Shown: piece after piece, positions 42,535-50,925 of the stretch
Layout of the letters: each line of letters opens with the position of its first letter
Position numbering within the stretch: position 1 is the first letter of the stretch
NCBI GenBank assembly: GCA_964511405.1
Contig: CAZEFK010000005.1
Location: 1 to 64,000 of the forward strand
DNA from: CAZEFK01 sp964511405
GTDB taxonomy: Bacteria; Pseudomonadota; Alphaproteobacteria; Elsterales; Elsteraceae
Length of the DNA stretch: 64,000 nt
Direction: 5' to 3'
Position numbers and translations under genes: made by a program
The notes under the pieces: model-generated
The model's database searches: none
The model's input: the letters and a program-made list of their open reading frames with translations, nothing else
Told to the model about the DNA's origin: nothing

Positions 42535-43725
42535 ATGAACAACAAGGTCCTCTTGGTTGATGACGAGCCCAAGCTGCTCGACGGATTGCGTCGTCAGCTG
42601 AGCGGCCGTTTCGACCTGACCTGCGCCACGAGCGGCGCCGACGCCCTCGACCAGGTCGAGGCCAAGGGGCCCTTCGCGGTCGTGGTCAGCGACGTCAACA
42701 TGCCCGGCATGGACGGGATCGAGCTGATGCGCGAGCTGCGCCGCCGTGCGCCGGGGACGGCGCGGCTGATTCTCACCGGCAGTTCGGATTTCGGGGTTGC
42801 GGTCGCTGCGGTCAACGAGGGTGCCGTATTCCGCTTTCACAGCAAGCCGATCTCGGCCGCGGACCTCGCCGAATCGATCGAGACGGCGTTGCTGCGCCAT
42901 CAGCTCGACAAGCAGGCGGGCTCCCATCTGAGCCCTGACGACGCGTTGCGGCGCCAGGTGGCCGAGCTGCGGCAAGCGGTGCGCGACGGCCAGATGCGCC
43001 TGTTCATGCAGCCCCAGCACTATCTGGCCGACCGCCGCATCGGCGGTGCCGAAGGGCTGATTCGCTGGCAGCATCCCGAACGCGGACTGCTCGGGCCGGG
43101 GCAGTTCCTCGGCACCGCCGAGGCGGGCGGCGTCATGCCCGAGATCACGGCCTGGGCGCTCGATACCGCCTGTGCTGAGATCCGTCGCTGGTACGACCTC
43201 GGGCTGCAGCCGGTGCGGGTCGCCGTCAACGTCACCGCCGCCGACCTGGCCGACCCGACTTTTCCGGGCCGGGTGCGGTCGTTGATCGATCGCTATGCCA
43301 TCAACGCCGACCGGCTGGCGCTGGAGCTGACCGAAGGTGCCGCCCTGGTCGAGATCGAGCGGACGCGCAGCGCCCTCGAATCGCTGGCGGTCCTGGGCCT
43401 GGAAGTCAGCATCGACGACTTCGGGACCGGCTATTCGTCGTTCGGATGGCTGCGCCACCTGCCGGTGGACCGCCTCAAGATCGACCGCATGTTCGTCACC
43501 GACATCGCAACCGAACCCGAGGCCTATCGCGTCTGCGCCGCCATCATCACGCTCGCCCGCGATCTGGGCCTGACTGTGGTCGCCGAAGGAGTCGAGACCG
43601 CGGCCCAGCAGGAAGAGCTGGTGCGCGCCGGCTGCACGGCGGTTCAAGGCTACTACTTGGCCAAGCCGATGCCGTCCGAAGACTTCCCGGCTTGGCTGGA
43701 CCGCTGGAACGCCGATCCCTATTGA
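42535..43725 (+). CDS. Response regulator with EAL (c-di-GMP phosphodiesterase) domain
   Basis: 396 residues from ATG 42535 with GGGAG upstream. Receiver: NKVLLVDDEPKLLDGLRRQL, acceptor in AVVVSDVNMPGMDG, lysine in HSKPISA. EAL domain from about 140: signature GAEGLIRWQHPERG (EAL replaced by EGL but the glutamate kept), VAVNVTAADL, LALELTEGA, SIDDFGTGYSSFGWLRHLP, LKIDRMFV and VAEGVETAAQQ. Metal- and substrate-binding residues appear intact, so c-di-GMP hydrolysis is likely. It lies divergent from the first RR-HDOD gene. Its opposite number is the GGDEF regulator at 46170. Confidence 0.92.
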   Translation: MNNKVLLVDDEPKLLDGLRRQLSGRFDLTCATSGADALDQVEAKGPFAVVVSDVNMPGMDGIELMRELRRRAPGTARLILTGSSDFGVAVAAVNEGAVFRFHSKPISAADLAESIETALLRHQLDKQAGSHLSPDDALRRQVAELRQAVRDGQMRLFMQPQHYLADRRIGGAEGLIRWQHPERGLLGPGQFLGTAEAGGVMPEITAWALDTACAEIRRWYDLGLQPVRVAVNVTAADLADPTFPGRVRSLIDRYAINADRLALELTEGAALVEIERTRSALESLAVLGLEVSIDDFGTGYSSFGWLRHLPVDRLKIDRMFVTDIATEPEAYRVCAAIITLARDLGLTVVAEGVETAAQQEELVRAGCTAVQGYYLAKPMPSEDFPAWLDRWNADPY

Positions 43726-43869
43726 ATCCGGATCGTCACATTAATCGCCGGGTAACCCGCTGCGGCGGACCATGGGTCCCAGAGTACGGTCTTTCCCAGG
43801 GGCGGATATGAGGTCTCCTACGCTCGGCAGCACCATCGCGGATCGCCCGGCGTGACCGGGAGCCGAGCG

Positions 43870-44262
43870 ATGCCATCTGCGGTCGCCGCGCTGCGCGTCC
43901 TGATCGTGGATGACGACCCAATCCTGGCCAGTGGCTTGCGCCGTGGCCTCCGTTCGCAAGGATGGGCGATCACCACCGCCACCGAGGCCCGCCAGGCGCT
44001 GGCCCAGCACCTGGCCGAGCCGTTCGACGTCGTGGTCACCGACATCTTGATGCCCGATATGGACGGGATCGAGCTGATCCGGTTGCTGCGCGACGCACCG
44101 ACCCGGCCGGTGATCGTCGCCATGTCCGGCGGATCGCCGTGGTTCGGCCTGGACTTCCTGGCCATGAGCAATGATCTCGGCGCCGACGCCGCAATTGCCA
44201 AGCCGTTTCCGGTGGAGGCGCTGGCGACAGCCATCCAAGAGGTGATCGCGGCGCGGCCGTGA
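43870..44262 (+). CDS. Single-domain response regulator
   Basis: 130 residues from ATG 43870 (GTG 43852 possible). A stand-alone receiver: RVLIVDDDPILASGLRRGLR, acceptor in DVVVTDILMPDMDGIEL, IVAMSGG and lysine in AAIAKPFPVEALA. No output domain. It may shuttle phosphate between kinases, or bind a target like CheY. It starts 144 bp after the EAL gene on the same strand, and its stop abuts that of the convergent sensorless kinase. Confidence 0.87.
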   Translation: MPSAVAALRVLIVDDDPILASGLRRGLRSQGWAITTATEARQALAQHLAEPFDVVVTDILMPDMDGIELIRLLRDAPTRPVIVAMSGGSPWFGLDFLAMSNDLGADAAIAKPFPVEALATAIQEVIAARP

Positions 44263-44955
44263 TCAGGCGAGTGGCGCGCTCGGCAGATGCAGCCGGACCG
44301 CCGTGCCGGCCCCGGGCTCGCTGTCCAGGATCATGTCGCCCCCGGCTTGCCGGACCAGGCGCTGCACCATCGGCAGACCCAGGCCGGCGCCGCGTGCGCC
44401 GCGCCGGGTGGTGAAGAACAGGTCGAACGCCTGGGCCCGGATTTCGGGCGGCATCCCGGTGCCGTCGTCGCGGACGGTCAGCATCAACCCATCATCGGGC
44501 CCGGCGGCGTCGGTGGCCATCAGGACCAGCGTGCCGCCCTCGGGCATGGCGGCGTGGGCATTGGCGGCAAGCTCGGCGATCACCTGCTCCAGCATGGCCG
44601 GGTCGACCCAAGCAGCACGCAGCCCCGGCGTCACCTCGCAGCGCACGGCAACCGCCGGTCCGACCGTCTCGGCGCAGGCCGCTGCCAGGGCGGGAAGCGC
44701 CGCCTCGAGATCCAGCGGCTCGGGAAATTGCGGCCGCCGCCCCGCGGCAGTCTGCAGGCGCTCGGTCAGCCGCGCCGCCTGCAGGGCGCCGTCCAGGGCG
44801 TCGCGGGCCAGCTCCGCCGTGTCCGGTTGCGCAACCAACTCCTCGCACAGCATGCTGAGATTGCCGACCACCAGGCCCAGCAAATTGTTGAAGTCATGGG
44901 CCAGCTTGCCCAGCACCGGTGCCAGCGGGTCGTCGGGCTCGGCCGCGGGCGTCAT
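44263..44955 (-). CDS. Histidine kinase without sensor domain
   Basis: 230 residues, little more than a kinase core. H-box [20 protein letters not shown] at about 17-36, N box ELAANAHAAMPEGG, G1 VRDDGTGMPPE, F box FDLFFTTRRG and G2 ARGAGLGLPMVQRL. No TM, PAS or coiled coil, so the input must be another protein. Its ATG overlaps the REC-PilZ stop (ATGA), making it the last gene of the minus-strand operon that carries two RR-HDOD genes, the GGDEF gene and the REC-PilZ gene. It plausibly phosphorylates one or more of those receivers. Confidence 0.9.
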   Translation of the reverse strand: MTPAAEPDDPLAPVLGKLAHDFNNLLGLVVGNLSMLCEELVAQPDTAELARDALDGALQAARLTERLQTAAGRRPQFPEPLDLEAALPALAAACAETVGPAVAVRCEVTPGLRAAWVDPAMLEQVIAELAANAHAAMPEGGTLVLMATDAAGPDDGLMLTVRDDGTGMPPEIRAQAFDLFFTTRRGARGAGLGLPMVQRLVRQAGGDMILDSEPGAGTAVRLHLPSAPLA

Positions 44956-46130
44956 GCTGCAGGCTGCGCGTCGTCGTCGAGCGCGACCACGGTGCGCCGC
45001 TCCTTGCTCAGCCGCCCCAGCAGCTCCAGCGTCGCCGACGAAGCCGTGCTGAAGCTGAGGATCAGCGTCCGGGTCTTGCGGTCGACGCGCACGACGTCGG
45101 CGGTGGTGCGATAGACTTGGCCGTCGGCGGCGGCGTGGAAGCTGATCTTCACCCGGTCGCCGGCTTCCAGGCTGCCCTCGTACCGCCCGAGGGCCATGCC
45201 GCCGATCGACCAGTCGACCGTCTCGTAGGTGACGTCACGGACATTGACCAGCAGCACCGGCTCGATGAACCGCTTGTGCCGGCGCCGGGCAGCCTCGGCG
45301 CGCTCCTTCATGGACGCCGGGTCGTCGTCGGTGGTCCCGAGCGCGCCCGACAGGCCGGCCTCGACTAGGCGACGGAACGGCTGCTGCACGGTGTGCTTGA
45401 CCGCGCGCGCGCCCAGGCTGCGGACGCCGTTGATCAGTTGCGCGCGCGGGCCGTCCAGCCCATTGGCCGCCGGGCGCGCGGTGGCGGCCAGCAGCTTCTC
45501 CAGGATCGTGCGCAGGGTTTCGAGTTCGCGCTGCTGGGCGTCGGACTGCGCCCGCTCTTCACCTGGCGGCAGGGTGGCCAGCACCGCCTGCACGTCCTCG
45601 GTCAGGCGGCGGACCCGGTCCGCGGCATCGCCGGGGCCGGCCTTTGGCGATGCCGGCTCCGCCGCCGGCGGCAGCGGGTCGCCGCCCACCAGGACCGGCA
45701 TCGCGTGCGGCGCCGGGTAATCGTTCCACATGCGAATGATCTGCTCGGCATCGCTGCCGGCGATGGCGCCCGCCACCTTCTTGCGCAGCGCCTCGGTGCT
45801 GAACGGCTTGACGAGGTAGTCCTGGGCGCCGGCGCCGCGCGCGCGCTTGACGAAGTCGACGCTGCTGACGCCGGTCAGCATGATGAACGGGATCGACTGT
45901 AGCTTGGGCGTCGCGCGCATGGCGGTCAGCAGGTCGATGCCCGAGATCGGTTCCATCAGCCAGTCCGACAGCACCAGCCGGTAAGGGCGGTTGACCAGAT
46001 GCGTCCAGGCGTTGGGGCCATCGTCCTCCTCGATGTTGCCGTAGCCGATCTGCCGCAGCATGTTGCGCAACATGCGCCGCATGTTGGTGTAGTCGTCGAC
46101 GATGAGGATTGGCAGATCGGCATCAGCCAT
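44952..46130 (-). CDS. Receiver-PilZ protein (putative c-di-GMP effector)
   Basis: 392 residues, ATG with GGAGGAG upstream. CheY-like receiver: LPILIVDDYTNMRRMLRNML, acceptor in RLVLSDWLMEPISG, TGVSS, lysine in DYLVKPFS. A long alanine/proline-rich and helical linker (about 130-285) contains ELETLRTILEKLLAATAR. The C-terminal PilZ domain has the c-di-GMP motifs RRHKR (RxxxR) and DWSIGGM (DxSxGG). A receiver joined to PilZ suggests a protein integrating phosphorylation and c-di-GMP. It is 39 bp downstream of the GGDEF gene in the operon. Confidence 0.88.
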   Translation of the reverse strand: MADADLPILIVDDYTNMRRMLRNMLRQIGYGNIEEDDGPNAWTHLVNRPYRLVLSDWLMEPISGIDLLTAMRATPKLQSIPFIMLTGVSSVDFVKRARGAGAQDYLVKPFSTEALRKKVAGAIAGSDAEQIIRMWNDYPAPHAMPVLVGGDPLPPAAEPASPKAGPGDAADRVRRLTEDVQAVLATLPPGEERAQSDAQQRELETLRTILEKLLAATARPAANGLDGPRAQLINGVRSLGARAVKHTVQQPFRRLVEAGLSGALGTTDDDPASMKERAEAARRRHKRFIEPVLLVNVRDVTYETVDWSIGGMALGRYEGSLEAGDRVKISFHAAADGQVYRTTADVVRVDRKTRTLILSFSTASSATLELLGRLSKERRTVVALDDDAQPAA

Positions 46131-46169
46131 GGACGGCTCTCCTCCTCGGAACTGGCCTGATGGCGCTGG

Positions 46170-47405
46170 TCATGGCGCCAGCTCCACGCGGTTGCGGCCG
46201 CTGCGCTTGGCCGTATAGAGCGCCTCGTCGGCACGGGCGATGAGCTGCTCGACGTCGGCATCGGGACCGGCGGTGCCGGCCGCCCCGATGCTGACCGTGA
46301 TGGGGACCGGTCCGGCATCGGTGGCGACCGGCTCGCGGGCGATGGTCTGGCGCAGCCGCTCGGCCACCGTCATGGCCCCCAGGGGCCCGGTCTCGACCAG
46401 CAGCGCCACGAACTCCTCGCCGCCGAACCGGGCAACCATGTCGTGGCTGCGGACGCCCGCGGCCAGGACGGCCGCGATCCGGCGCAGCACTTGGTCGCCG
46501 GCGGCGTGGCCATACTGATCGTTGACCCGTTTGAAGAAATCGGCGTCGACCATGAGCACCGTCATCGCCCGCCCGTAGCGCTGGGCGCGCGCCTGCTCCT
46601 CGGTGGCGAAGGCCATGAACCGGCGGCGGTTGGCGAGCCCGGTCAAGGGATCGGTATTGGCCTCGCGGCGCAGCTGCTCCTCGTGGGCGCGGATCGACGT
46701 GACGTCATGCAGCACCACCAAGTTGGCGCCGTGGGACAGGGGTGTCACCGCGACATCCAGGATGCGGTCGCCGCGGGCGACGTCGCCGGCCTTGGCGGCA
46801 TCGAGGATCGCGGCCACGGCGGCGGCCAGGCTGTCCGGATCGCCGCCGGCGTCGAGCATCGCCAGCGCCTGGGCGTTGGCCCGGGTGACGGCGCCCGCGG
46901 AATCCAGGATGCAGATGCCGTCATGCATGGCCGACAGCGCCGCATCGAGCAGCTCGGTCTGGACCAGCAGCTCGCGCTGGGCCGTCTGCAGCCGGTATTG
47001 CAGCAGCGCGTCGCCGATGGCGGCCTTGAGCTGGGTGGGCAGGCAGGGCTTCGACAGGAAGCGGAAGACGCCGGCCTGGTTGATGGCGTCCGATGCCGTC
47101 TTCTGATCGTGCAGGCCGGTCAGCATGATGGTCACGGCGTGCGGATGGCGCTCGCGCACCGCGGACAGCAACTGCAGGCCGGACATGCCGGGCATCGTCA
47201 TGTCGGCGACGACGATCGCCGCGGCGCGCGCCGCCAGCACCTCCAGCGCCTGCTCGCCGCTGGTCGCGGTCAGCAAGTCGAACTCCTTGCGCAGGATGCG
47301 CGCCATGCCGTGCAGCACGTTCGCGTCGTCATCGACGATGAGCACGGTGGGCAGCGGCGCCGGGGTGCCCGATGCGGTAGTGTCCAGCAGGTCGGCAGCG
47401 CTCAT
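46170..47405 (-). CDS. Response regulator diguanylate cyclase (REC-PAS-GGDEF)
   Basis: 411 residues from ATG 47405, overlapping the preceding stop (ATGA). Receiver: TVLIVDDDANVLHGMARILR, acceptor in IVVADMTMPGMSG, lysine in FLSKPCLPTQ. A PAS-like segment at about 150-245 (LSAMHDGICILDSAGAVTRA) links to GGDEF: ANTDPLTGLANRRRFMAFA, active site RFGGEEF, with RSHD five residues before it. That is an intact inhibitory I-site (RxxD), so c-di-GMP synthesis with product feedback is expected. It sits between an RR-HDOD gene and the REC-PilZ gene, matching synthesis with a receptor. Confidence 0.93.
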   Translation of the reverse strand: MSAADLLDTTASGTPAPLPTVLIVDDDANVLHGMARILRKEFDLLTATSGEQALEVLAARAAAIVVADMTMPGMSGLQLLSAVRERHPHAVTIMLTGLHDQKTASDAINQAGVFRFLSKPCLPTQLKAAIGDALLQYRLQTAQRELLVQTELLDAALSAMHDGICILDSAGAVTRANAQALAMLDAGGDPDSLAAAVAAILDAAKAGDVARGDRILDVAVTPLSHGANLVVLHDVTSIRAHEEQLRREANTDPLTGLANRRRFMAFATEEQARAQRYGRAMTVLMVDADFFKRVNDQYGHAAGDQVLRRIAAVLAAGVRSHDMVARFGGEEFVALLVETGPLGAMTVAERLRQTIAREPVATDAGPVPITVSIGAAGTAGPDADVEQLIARADEALYTAKRSGRNRVELAP

Positions 47406-48625
47406 TGTCGGCCTCCATGGTCGCCCTGGGTCCGGAAGCCGGCAGTCCAGCCGTCGAACCGCGCCAGGATGCCGGCTCGCTCGAGATAGCCGCGGTCCGC
47501 CCGGTCGGTCGGATCGTCGTCGGACGCGATCGCGCCGGCCGCATGGATCGCGGCGACGAGATCCGGCTGCGGCTCGCCGGCCAGCCCCGGGGCATGATGG
47601 AACGCGACGGCCTCGACGATCGCGTCGGGCACGCCCCACAGCGCCAGCAGGTGGGCGCCGATCTCGGGGTGGCTGGCGCCGATCTCGGCCCGCTCCGCGG
47701 CGCAGCCCCCGACCCCCGTCTGCTCGGCATAGCGTTCGGCGCGGTGATAGCGGTCGGCCGCCAGGACGGCCAGGATCGCCTGGCCGATATCGTGCAGCAG
47801 GCCGGCCGAGAACGCCTGGTCGGCGCCACGCCGGCCGAGCCCCAGGTCACGGGCGATCGCCCGGGCGACGCTCGCGGTCCGGGTGGCATGGGACCACAGC
47901 ACCGCCAGGCGCTTGGTGACCGCCGGCTGCTCCAGCTGCAGCGCGACGCTGCAGGCCAGGACCAAGGTGCGGGCGAGTTCGGTGCCGAGCCGGTCGATCA
48001 CCTGCTGGGCCGTGGCGATGGGGGCGCCGCCGGTGAGGCTGGGCGCATTGGCCGCGTCGATCACCCGGGCCGCCAGCGCCGGGTCGGCGTCGAGGACGCC
48101 GCCGGCGGTGCGGATTCGCTCGGGCGAGCGCAGCGCCGCAGTAAGCTCGGTGTAGACTCGCGGGCGGCTGGGCAGCGCCGGGAGCTGCGCCGCCGCGCGC
48201 ACCAGCTCCGGGGTCGCCAGCACGGCGCGCAGCCGGCACGAGCGCTGGATCGCGGCGATGAGCTGCTCGTAGTCGCAGGGCTTGGCCAGGAACAGCTGCG
48301 GCGGGCCGACCGCGCGAATGGCATCCTCGTGGTCGCATTGGCCCGACAGCATGATCCGCGCGGTCCAGGGATAACCGCGCTCGACCTCGGCCAGGAGCTG
48401 CAAGCCATCGATGCCGGGCATCATGCGGTCGCTGACCACCACGTCGGCGGGCTCGGCCGCCAGCATGGCCAAGGCATCGGCGCCGCTGCTGGCGAAGCGC
48501 ATGGACCACTGTGTCCGCATGCTGCGGAGCAGCCGCTGGAGGCCGGTCAGGACCTTCGGCTCGTCGTCGACGAACAGGATCGAAATCGGGCCCGAGCCTT
48601 GGCTCGGCGGCGGCCAGAGGGTCAT
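47402..48625 (-). CDS. Response regulator with HDOD output domain (second paralogue)
   Basis: 407 residues from ATG 48625, overlapping the stop of the third paralogue (ATGA). Receiver: SILFVDDEPKVLTGLQRLLR, acceptor in DVVVSDRMMPGIDG, lysine in FLAKPCDYEQL. HDOD: LPALPSRPRVYTELTAALRS, LAARVIDAANAPSLTGG, AGLLHDIGQAILAVL. This copy keeps the HD dipeptide that the other two have lost. The C-terminal extension has HPEIGAHLLALWGVPDAIVE and VEAVAFHHAPG. Role inferred as a phosphorylation-switched interaction module. Confidence 0.9.
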   Translation of the reverse strand: MTLWPPPSQGSGPISILFVDDEPKVLTGLQRLLRSMRTQWSMRFASSGADALAMLAAEPADVVVSDRMMPGIDGLQLLAEVERGYPWTARIMLSGQCDHEDAIRAVGPPQLFLAKPCDYEQLIAAIQRSCRLRAVLATPELVRAAAQLPALPSRPRVYTELTAALRSPERIRTAGGVLDADPALAARVIDAANAPSLTGGAPIATAQQVIDRLGTELARTLVLACSVALQLEQPAVTKRLAVLWSHATRTASVARAIARDLGLGRRGADQAFSAGLLHDIGQAILAVLAADRYHRAERYAEQTGVGGCAAERAEIGASHPEIGAHLLALWGVPDAIVEAVAFHHAPGLAGEPQPDLVAAIHAAGAIASDDDPTDRADRGYLERAGILARFDGWTAGFRTQGDHGGRQ

Positions 48626-49803
48626 GCCGGCCCGTCGGCGAGCTGCGCGCCAAGCGTGTTCCGCCAACTGTCGACCCGCGGCATCAGGCCCAGCTGGTCG
48701 AGATGGGCCGCGTCCAGGTCGTCGTCGGTGTCCGCGGTCAGCGCGCTGGCGGCATGAACCGCGGTCGCGACCGAGGCCGTTTCCTGGTCGACCGCACCAG
48801 GCGTGTGGTGGAATGCGACTGATTCGACGATCGGATCAGGCAGGCCCCACAGCGCCAGGAGGTAGGCGCCGATTTCGGCGTGGGTGGCGCCGAGCCGCCG
48901 GCGCTCGGCCGACAGGCGCGCGCGGCCGGCCACGCCGGCTTCCCGGGCGATCTCGTGATCGACCGCGCCCAGGCGCATCGCCAGGACCAGCATGCCGACA
49001 TGGTGAAGCAGGCCGGCGGTGAAGGCCTCGTCCTCGCCCGGCCGGCCCAGGTGCAGGTCGCTGGCGACATAGCGCGCGGCCAGCGCCGCGCGCATGCCAT
49101 GGCTCCACAGCGCCTGCAGCCGGGCGTCGTCGGCCTCGCCGACCAGCTGGCTGGCGATGCCGTGGGTCAGCACCAGCGAGCGCAGCAGCTCGCTGCCCAG
49201 GAGCTGGATCGCCTGCGCCGGGGTCGTGACGCGCCGGGTCGCTCCGAAGAATGCCGAGTTGGCGAGCTGGAGCAGCTTGGCGGCCAGGCCCATGTCGCGG
49301 CTGACCAGGTCGGCGAGCTGCTTCTGGGACACGGTCTCGCCGTCGAGGGCGCTGACCAGCTCGTGATAGACCGTCGGCGGGCTGGGCAGGCAGCGCAGGG
49401 CCGGCACGGCCTCGGTCACACGTTGGTCGGTCAGCACCGAGCGCAGCCGGCAGGCGCGCGTGATGCCCTTGATCAGCAGGCCGCTGTCACAGGGCTTGGA
49501 ATAGAACAGATGGGTCGGGCCGACGCAGCGCAGCGCCGTCTCGCGGTCGCACTGGCCGGACAGCACGATCCGGATCGTCTGGGGGAACCGCCGCTCGACC
49601 TCGGTCAGCAGCTGCGCGCCGTCCATCTCCGACATGCGCAGGTCGGTGACCACGACATCGGCCGGATCCTCCTCGAGCATCTCGAGGGCGGCGCGGCCGC
49701 TCGGCGCGAACCGCATGCGCCAGCGGTCGCGCATCGGGCGCAGCATCCGCAGCAGGCCCGATCCGACATGGGGCTCGTCATCGACGAACAGGACCGAGAT
49801 CAC
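48622..49803 (-). CDS. Response regulator with HDOD output domain (third paralogue)
   Basis: 393 residues from GTG 49803 with a perfect GGAGGT site; the longer ATG reading to 49950 is less likely. Receiver: ISVLFVDDEPHVGSGLLRML, acceptor in DVVVTDLRMSEMDG, lysine in FYSKPCDSGLL. HDOD: LPSPPTVYHELVSALDGETV, MGLAAKLLQLANSAFFGATR, AGLLHHVGMLVLAMR, where HD is HH. First gene of the operon of two RR-HDOD, GGDEF, REC-PilZ and kinase genes. A CCAATG-N5-CATTGG palindrome lies about 115-131 bp upstream of the start. Confidence 0.9.
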   Translation of the reverse strand: MISVLFVDDEPHVGSGLLRMLRPMRDRWRMRFAPSGRAALEMLEEDPADVVVTDLRMSEMDGAQLLTEVERRFPQTIRIVLSGQCDRETALRCVGPTHLFYSKPCDSGLLIKGITRACRLRSVLTDQRVTEAVPALRCLPSPPTVYHELVSALDGETVSQKQLADLVSRDMGLAAKLLQLANSAFFGATRRVTTPAQAIQLLGSELLRSLVLTHGIASQLVGEADDARLQALWSHGMRAALAARYVASDLHLGRPGEDEAFTAGLLHHVGMLVLAMRLGAVDHEIAREAGVAGRARLSAERRRLGATHAEIGAYLLALWGLPDPIVESVAFHHTPGAVDQETASVATAVHAASALTADTDDDLDAAHLDQLGLMPRVDSWRNTLGAQLADGPA

Positions 49804-49917
49804 GGGGCGACCTCCAATTGGATCGGGGCTGCGGCCGACATGCTGGTGGCGTGACGCCGCGGCGCCGTCCTCGCGTTTCGGCTGCCGGGGGCCATCGCCG
49901 TTCGCCAAGAAATCTGT

Positions 49918-49934
49918 CCAATGCCCAACATTGG
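49918..49934. promoter_or_regulatory. 17-bp palindrome upstream of the RR-HDOD/GGDEF operon
   Basis: CCAATG CCCAA CATTGG, perfect 6-bp arms, about 115-131 bp upstream of the first gene (GTG 49803). Its position suits an operator for the operon. The rest of 49804-50059 holds no gene. A TTGGTT-N16-TATACT promoter-like match (50022-50049, plus strand) points into the 3' end of the adjacent glycosyltransferase gene and is probably chance. Confidence 0.35.
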
Positions 49935-50059
49935 TGGCCGTCTGCGCCACGTCATGGTCCAGCTTCGGGACGGCGGATTAAAATCGAGTAAAAGATGACC
50001 CGTGGAGTACTACCGCCGCGTTTGGTTAAAGGTCCTGTAAGAATATACTGGCGCGCGGC

Positions 50060-50815
50060 TCAGACCGGGTGGACTGCGCCTGCGGGATCGCGCGCGATCT
50101 GCACGGTCGATGTCGCCTGGTCGTTGGGGGTCAGGGCCAGCGGCGGAAAGCTGACGAAGGCGGCGAGCGTCGGGTAGAGCCCATTCAGCATCACGTCCAG
50201 GCCGGAGTTGGGCCAGTCGCCGCCGAGCTCCGGATAGGTGACGGTGGCCGGCGTGAGCGGCAGGCAGGCCTTCCGCAGCTTGGCCGCGCCGGCGGCCGAC
50301 ACCGAATAGGCCAAGAGCCCCCAGGCCCGGATCAGCCGCAGCGGCTGCGGCGCCAGCGCCAGGGTCTGGAACCGGTCGAGGCGCTCCGGCCCGAGGTCGG
50401 CGTTGAAATGCACGACCGCCGGGGACACGCCGGGCAGCAGGTCGCAATAAAGGTAGGTATCGAAGTTCCAGCCCCACAGCACGATGTCCCAGTCCGCCGG
50501 CAGGCTGGCGATCAGGGCCGGCGCCCGGTCGGTGAACTGCGGATGGAAGACCGCATCGTCCTCGCACATCGTGAGGTATGGGGCGCCGGCCGGGAACTGC
50601 TCCCAGGCGAGCAGGTGCGACAGCGCGACGCCGATGGCGCCGTCGGTATAGTCCAGCGGCTCCTGGATGATTCCGGCGGCCGCGAGGGCGTCCCGGTCGA
50701 TGGTGCGGCCGTCCACGGCGCTGCGCCGCTCGACCTCGCCCAGGTGGCGGTTGCGCTGGGCGAAGGCGGTGAAGCGGTCGGGGCTGCGATCGAGATTGAT
50801 GACCTGGACTTTCAT
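50060..50815 (-). CDS. Glycosyltransferase family 25 protein (first paralogue)
   Basis: 251 residues. VQVINLDRSPDRFTAFAQRN at the N-terminus, SAVDGRTIDRDAL, AIGVALSHLLAWEQF, the DxD-like metal motif CEDDAVFHPQF at about 84-94, WDIVLWGWNFDTY and LLAYSVSAAGAAKLRKACLP are the GT25 (LpsA/Lex2B-type) signatures. Such enzymes add sugars, often galactose, in lipopolysaccharide or capsule synthesis. The protein is soluble. A divergent paralogue starts at 50926, sharing the motifs throughout. Confidence 0.88.
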   Translation of the reverse strand: MKVQVINLDRSPDRFTAFAQRNRHLGEVERRSAVDGRTIDRDALAAAGIIQEPLDYTDGAIGVALSHLLAWEQFPAGAPYLTMCEDDAVFHPQFTDRAPALIASLPADWDIVLWGWNFDTYLYCDLLPGVSPAVVHFNADLGPERLDRFQTLALAPQPLRLIRAWGLLAYSVSAAGAAKLRKACLPLTPATVTYPELGGDWPNSGLDVMLNGLYPTLAAFVSFPPLALTPNDQATSTVQIARDPAGAVHPV

Positions 50816-50925
50816 GCCCGGCCATTCCTGGGGCGTCGCGCCGCCCGGCGCAACCCCTTCGGACGGCCCCGCCGGGGAGGCGATCCGGCTGGGCTTCCGC
50901 GACGGGGGCCGGCAGAGTGGTGGCC

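Noticed and set aside
50022..50049. TTGGTT-N16-TATACT promoter match on the plus strand
   Set aside because: It would transcribe antisense into a glycosyltransferase gene with no ORF to serve; such matches occur by chance.
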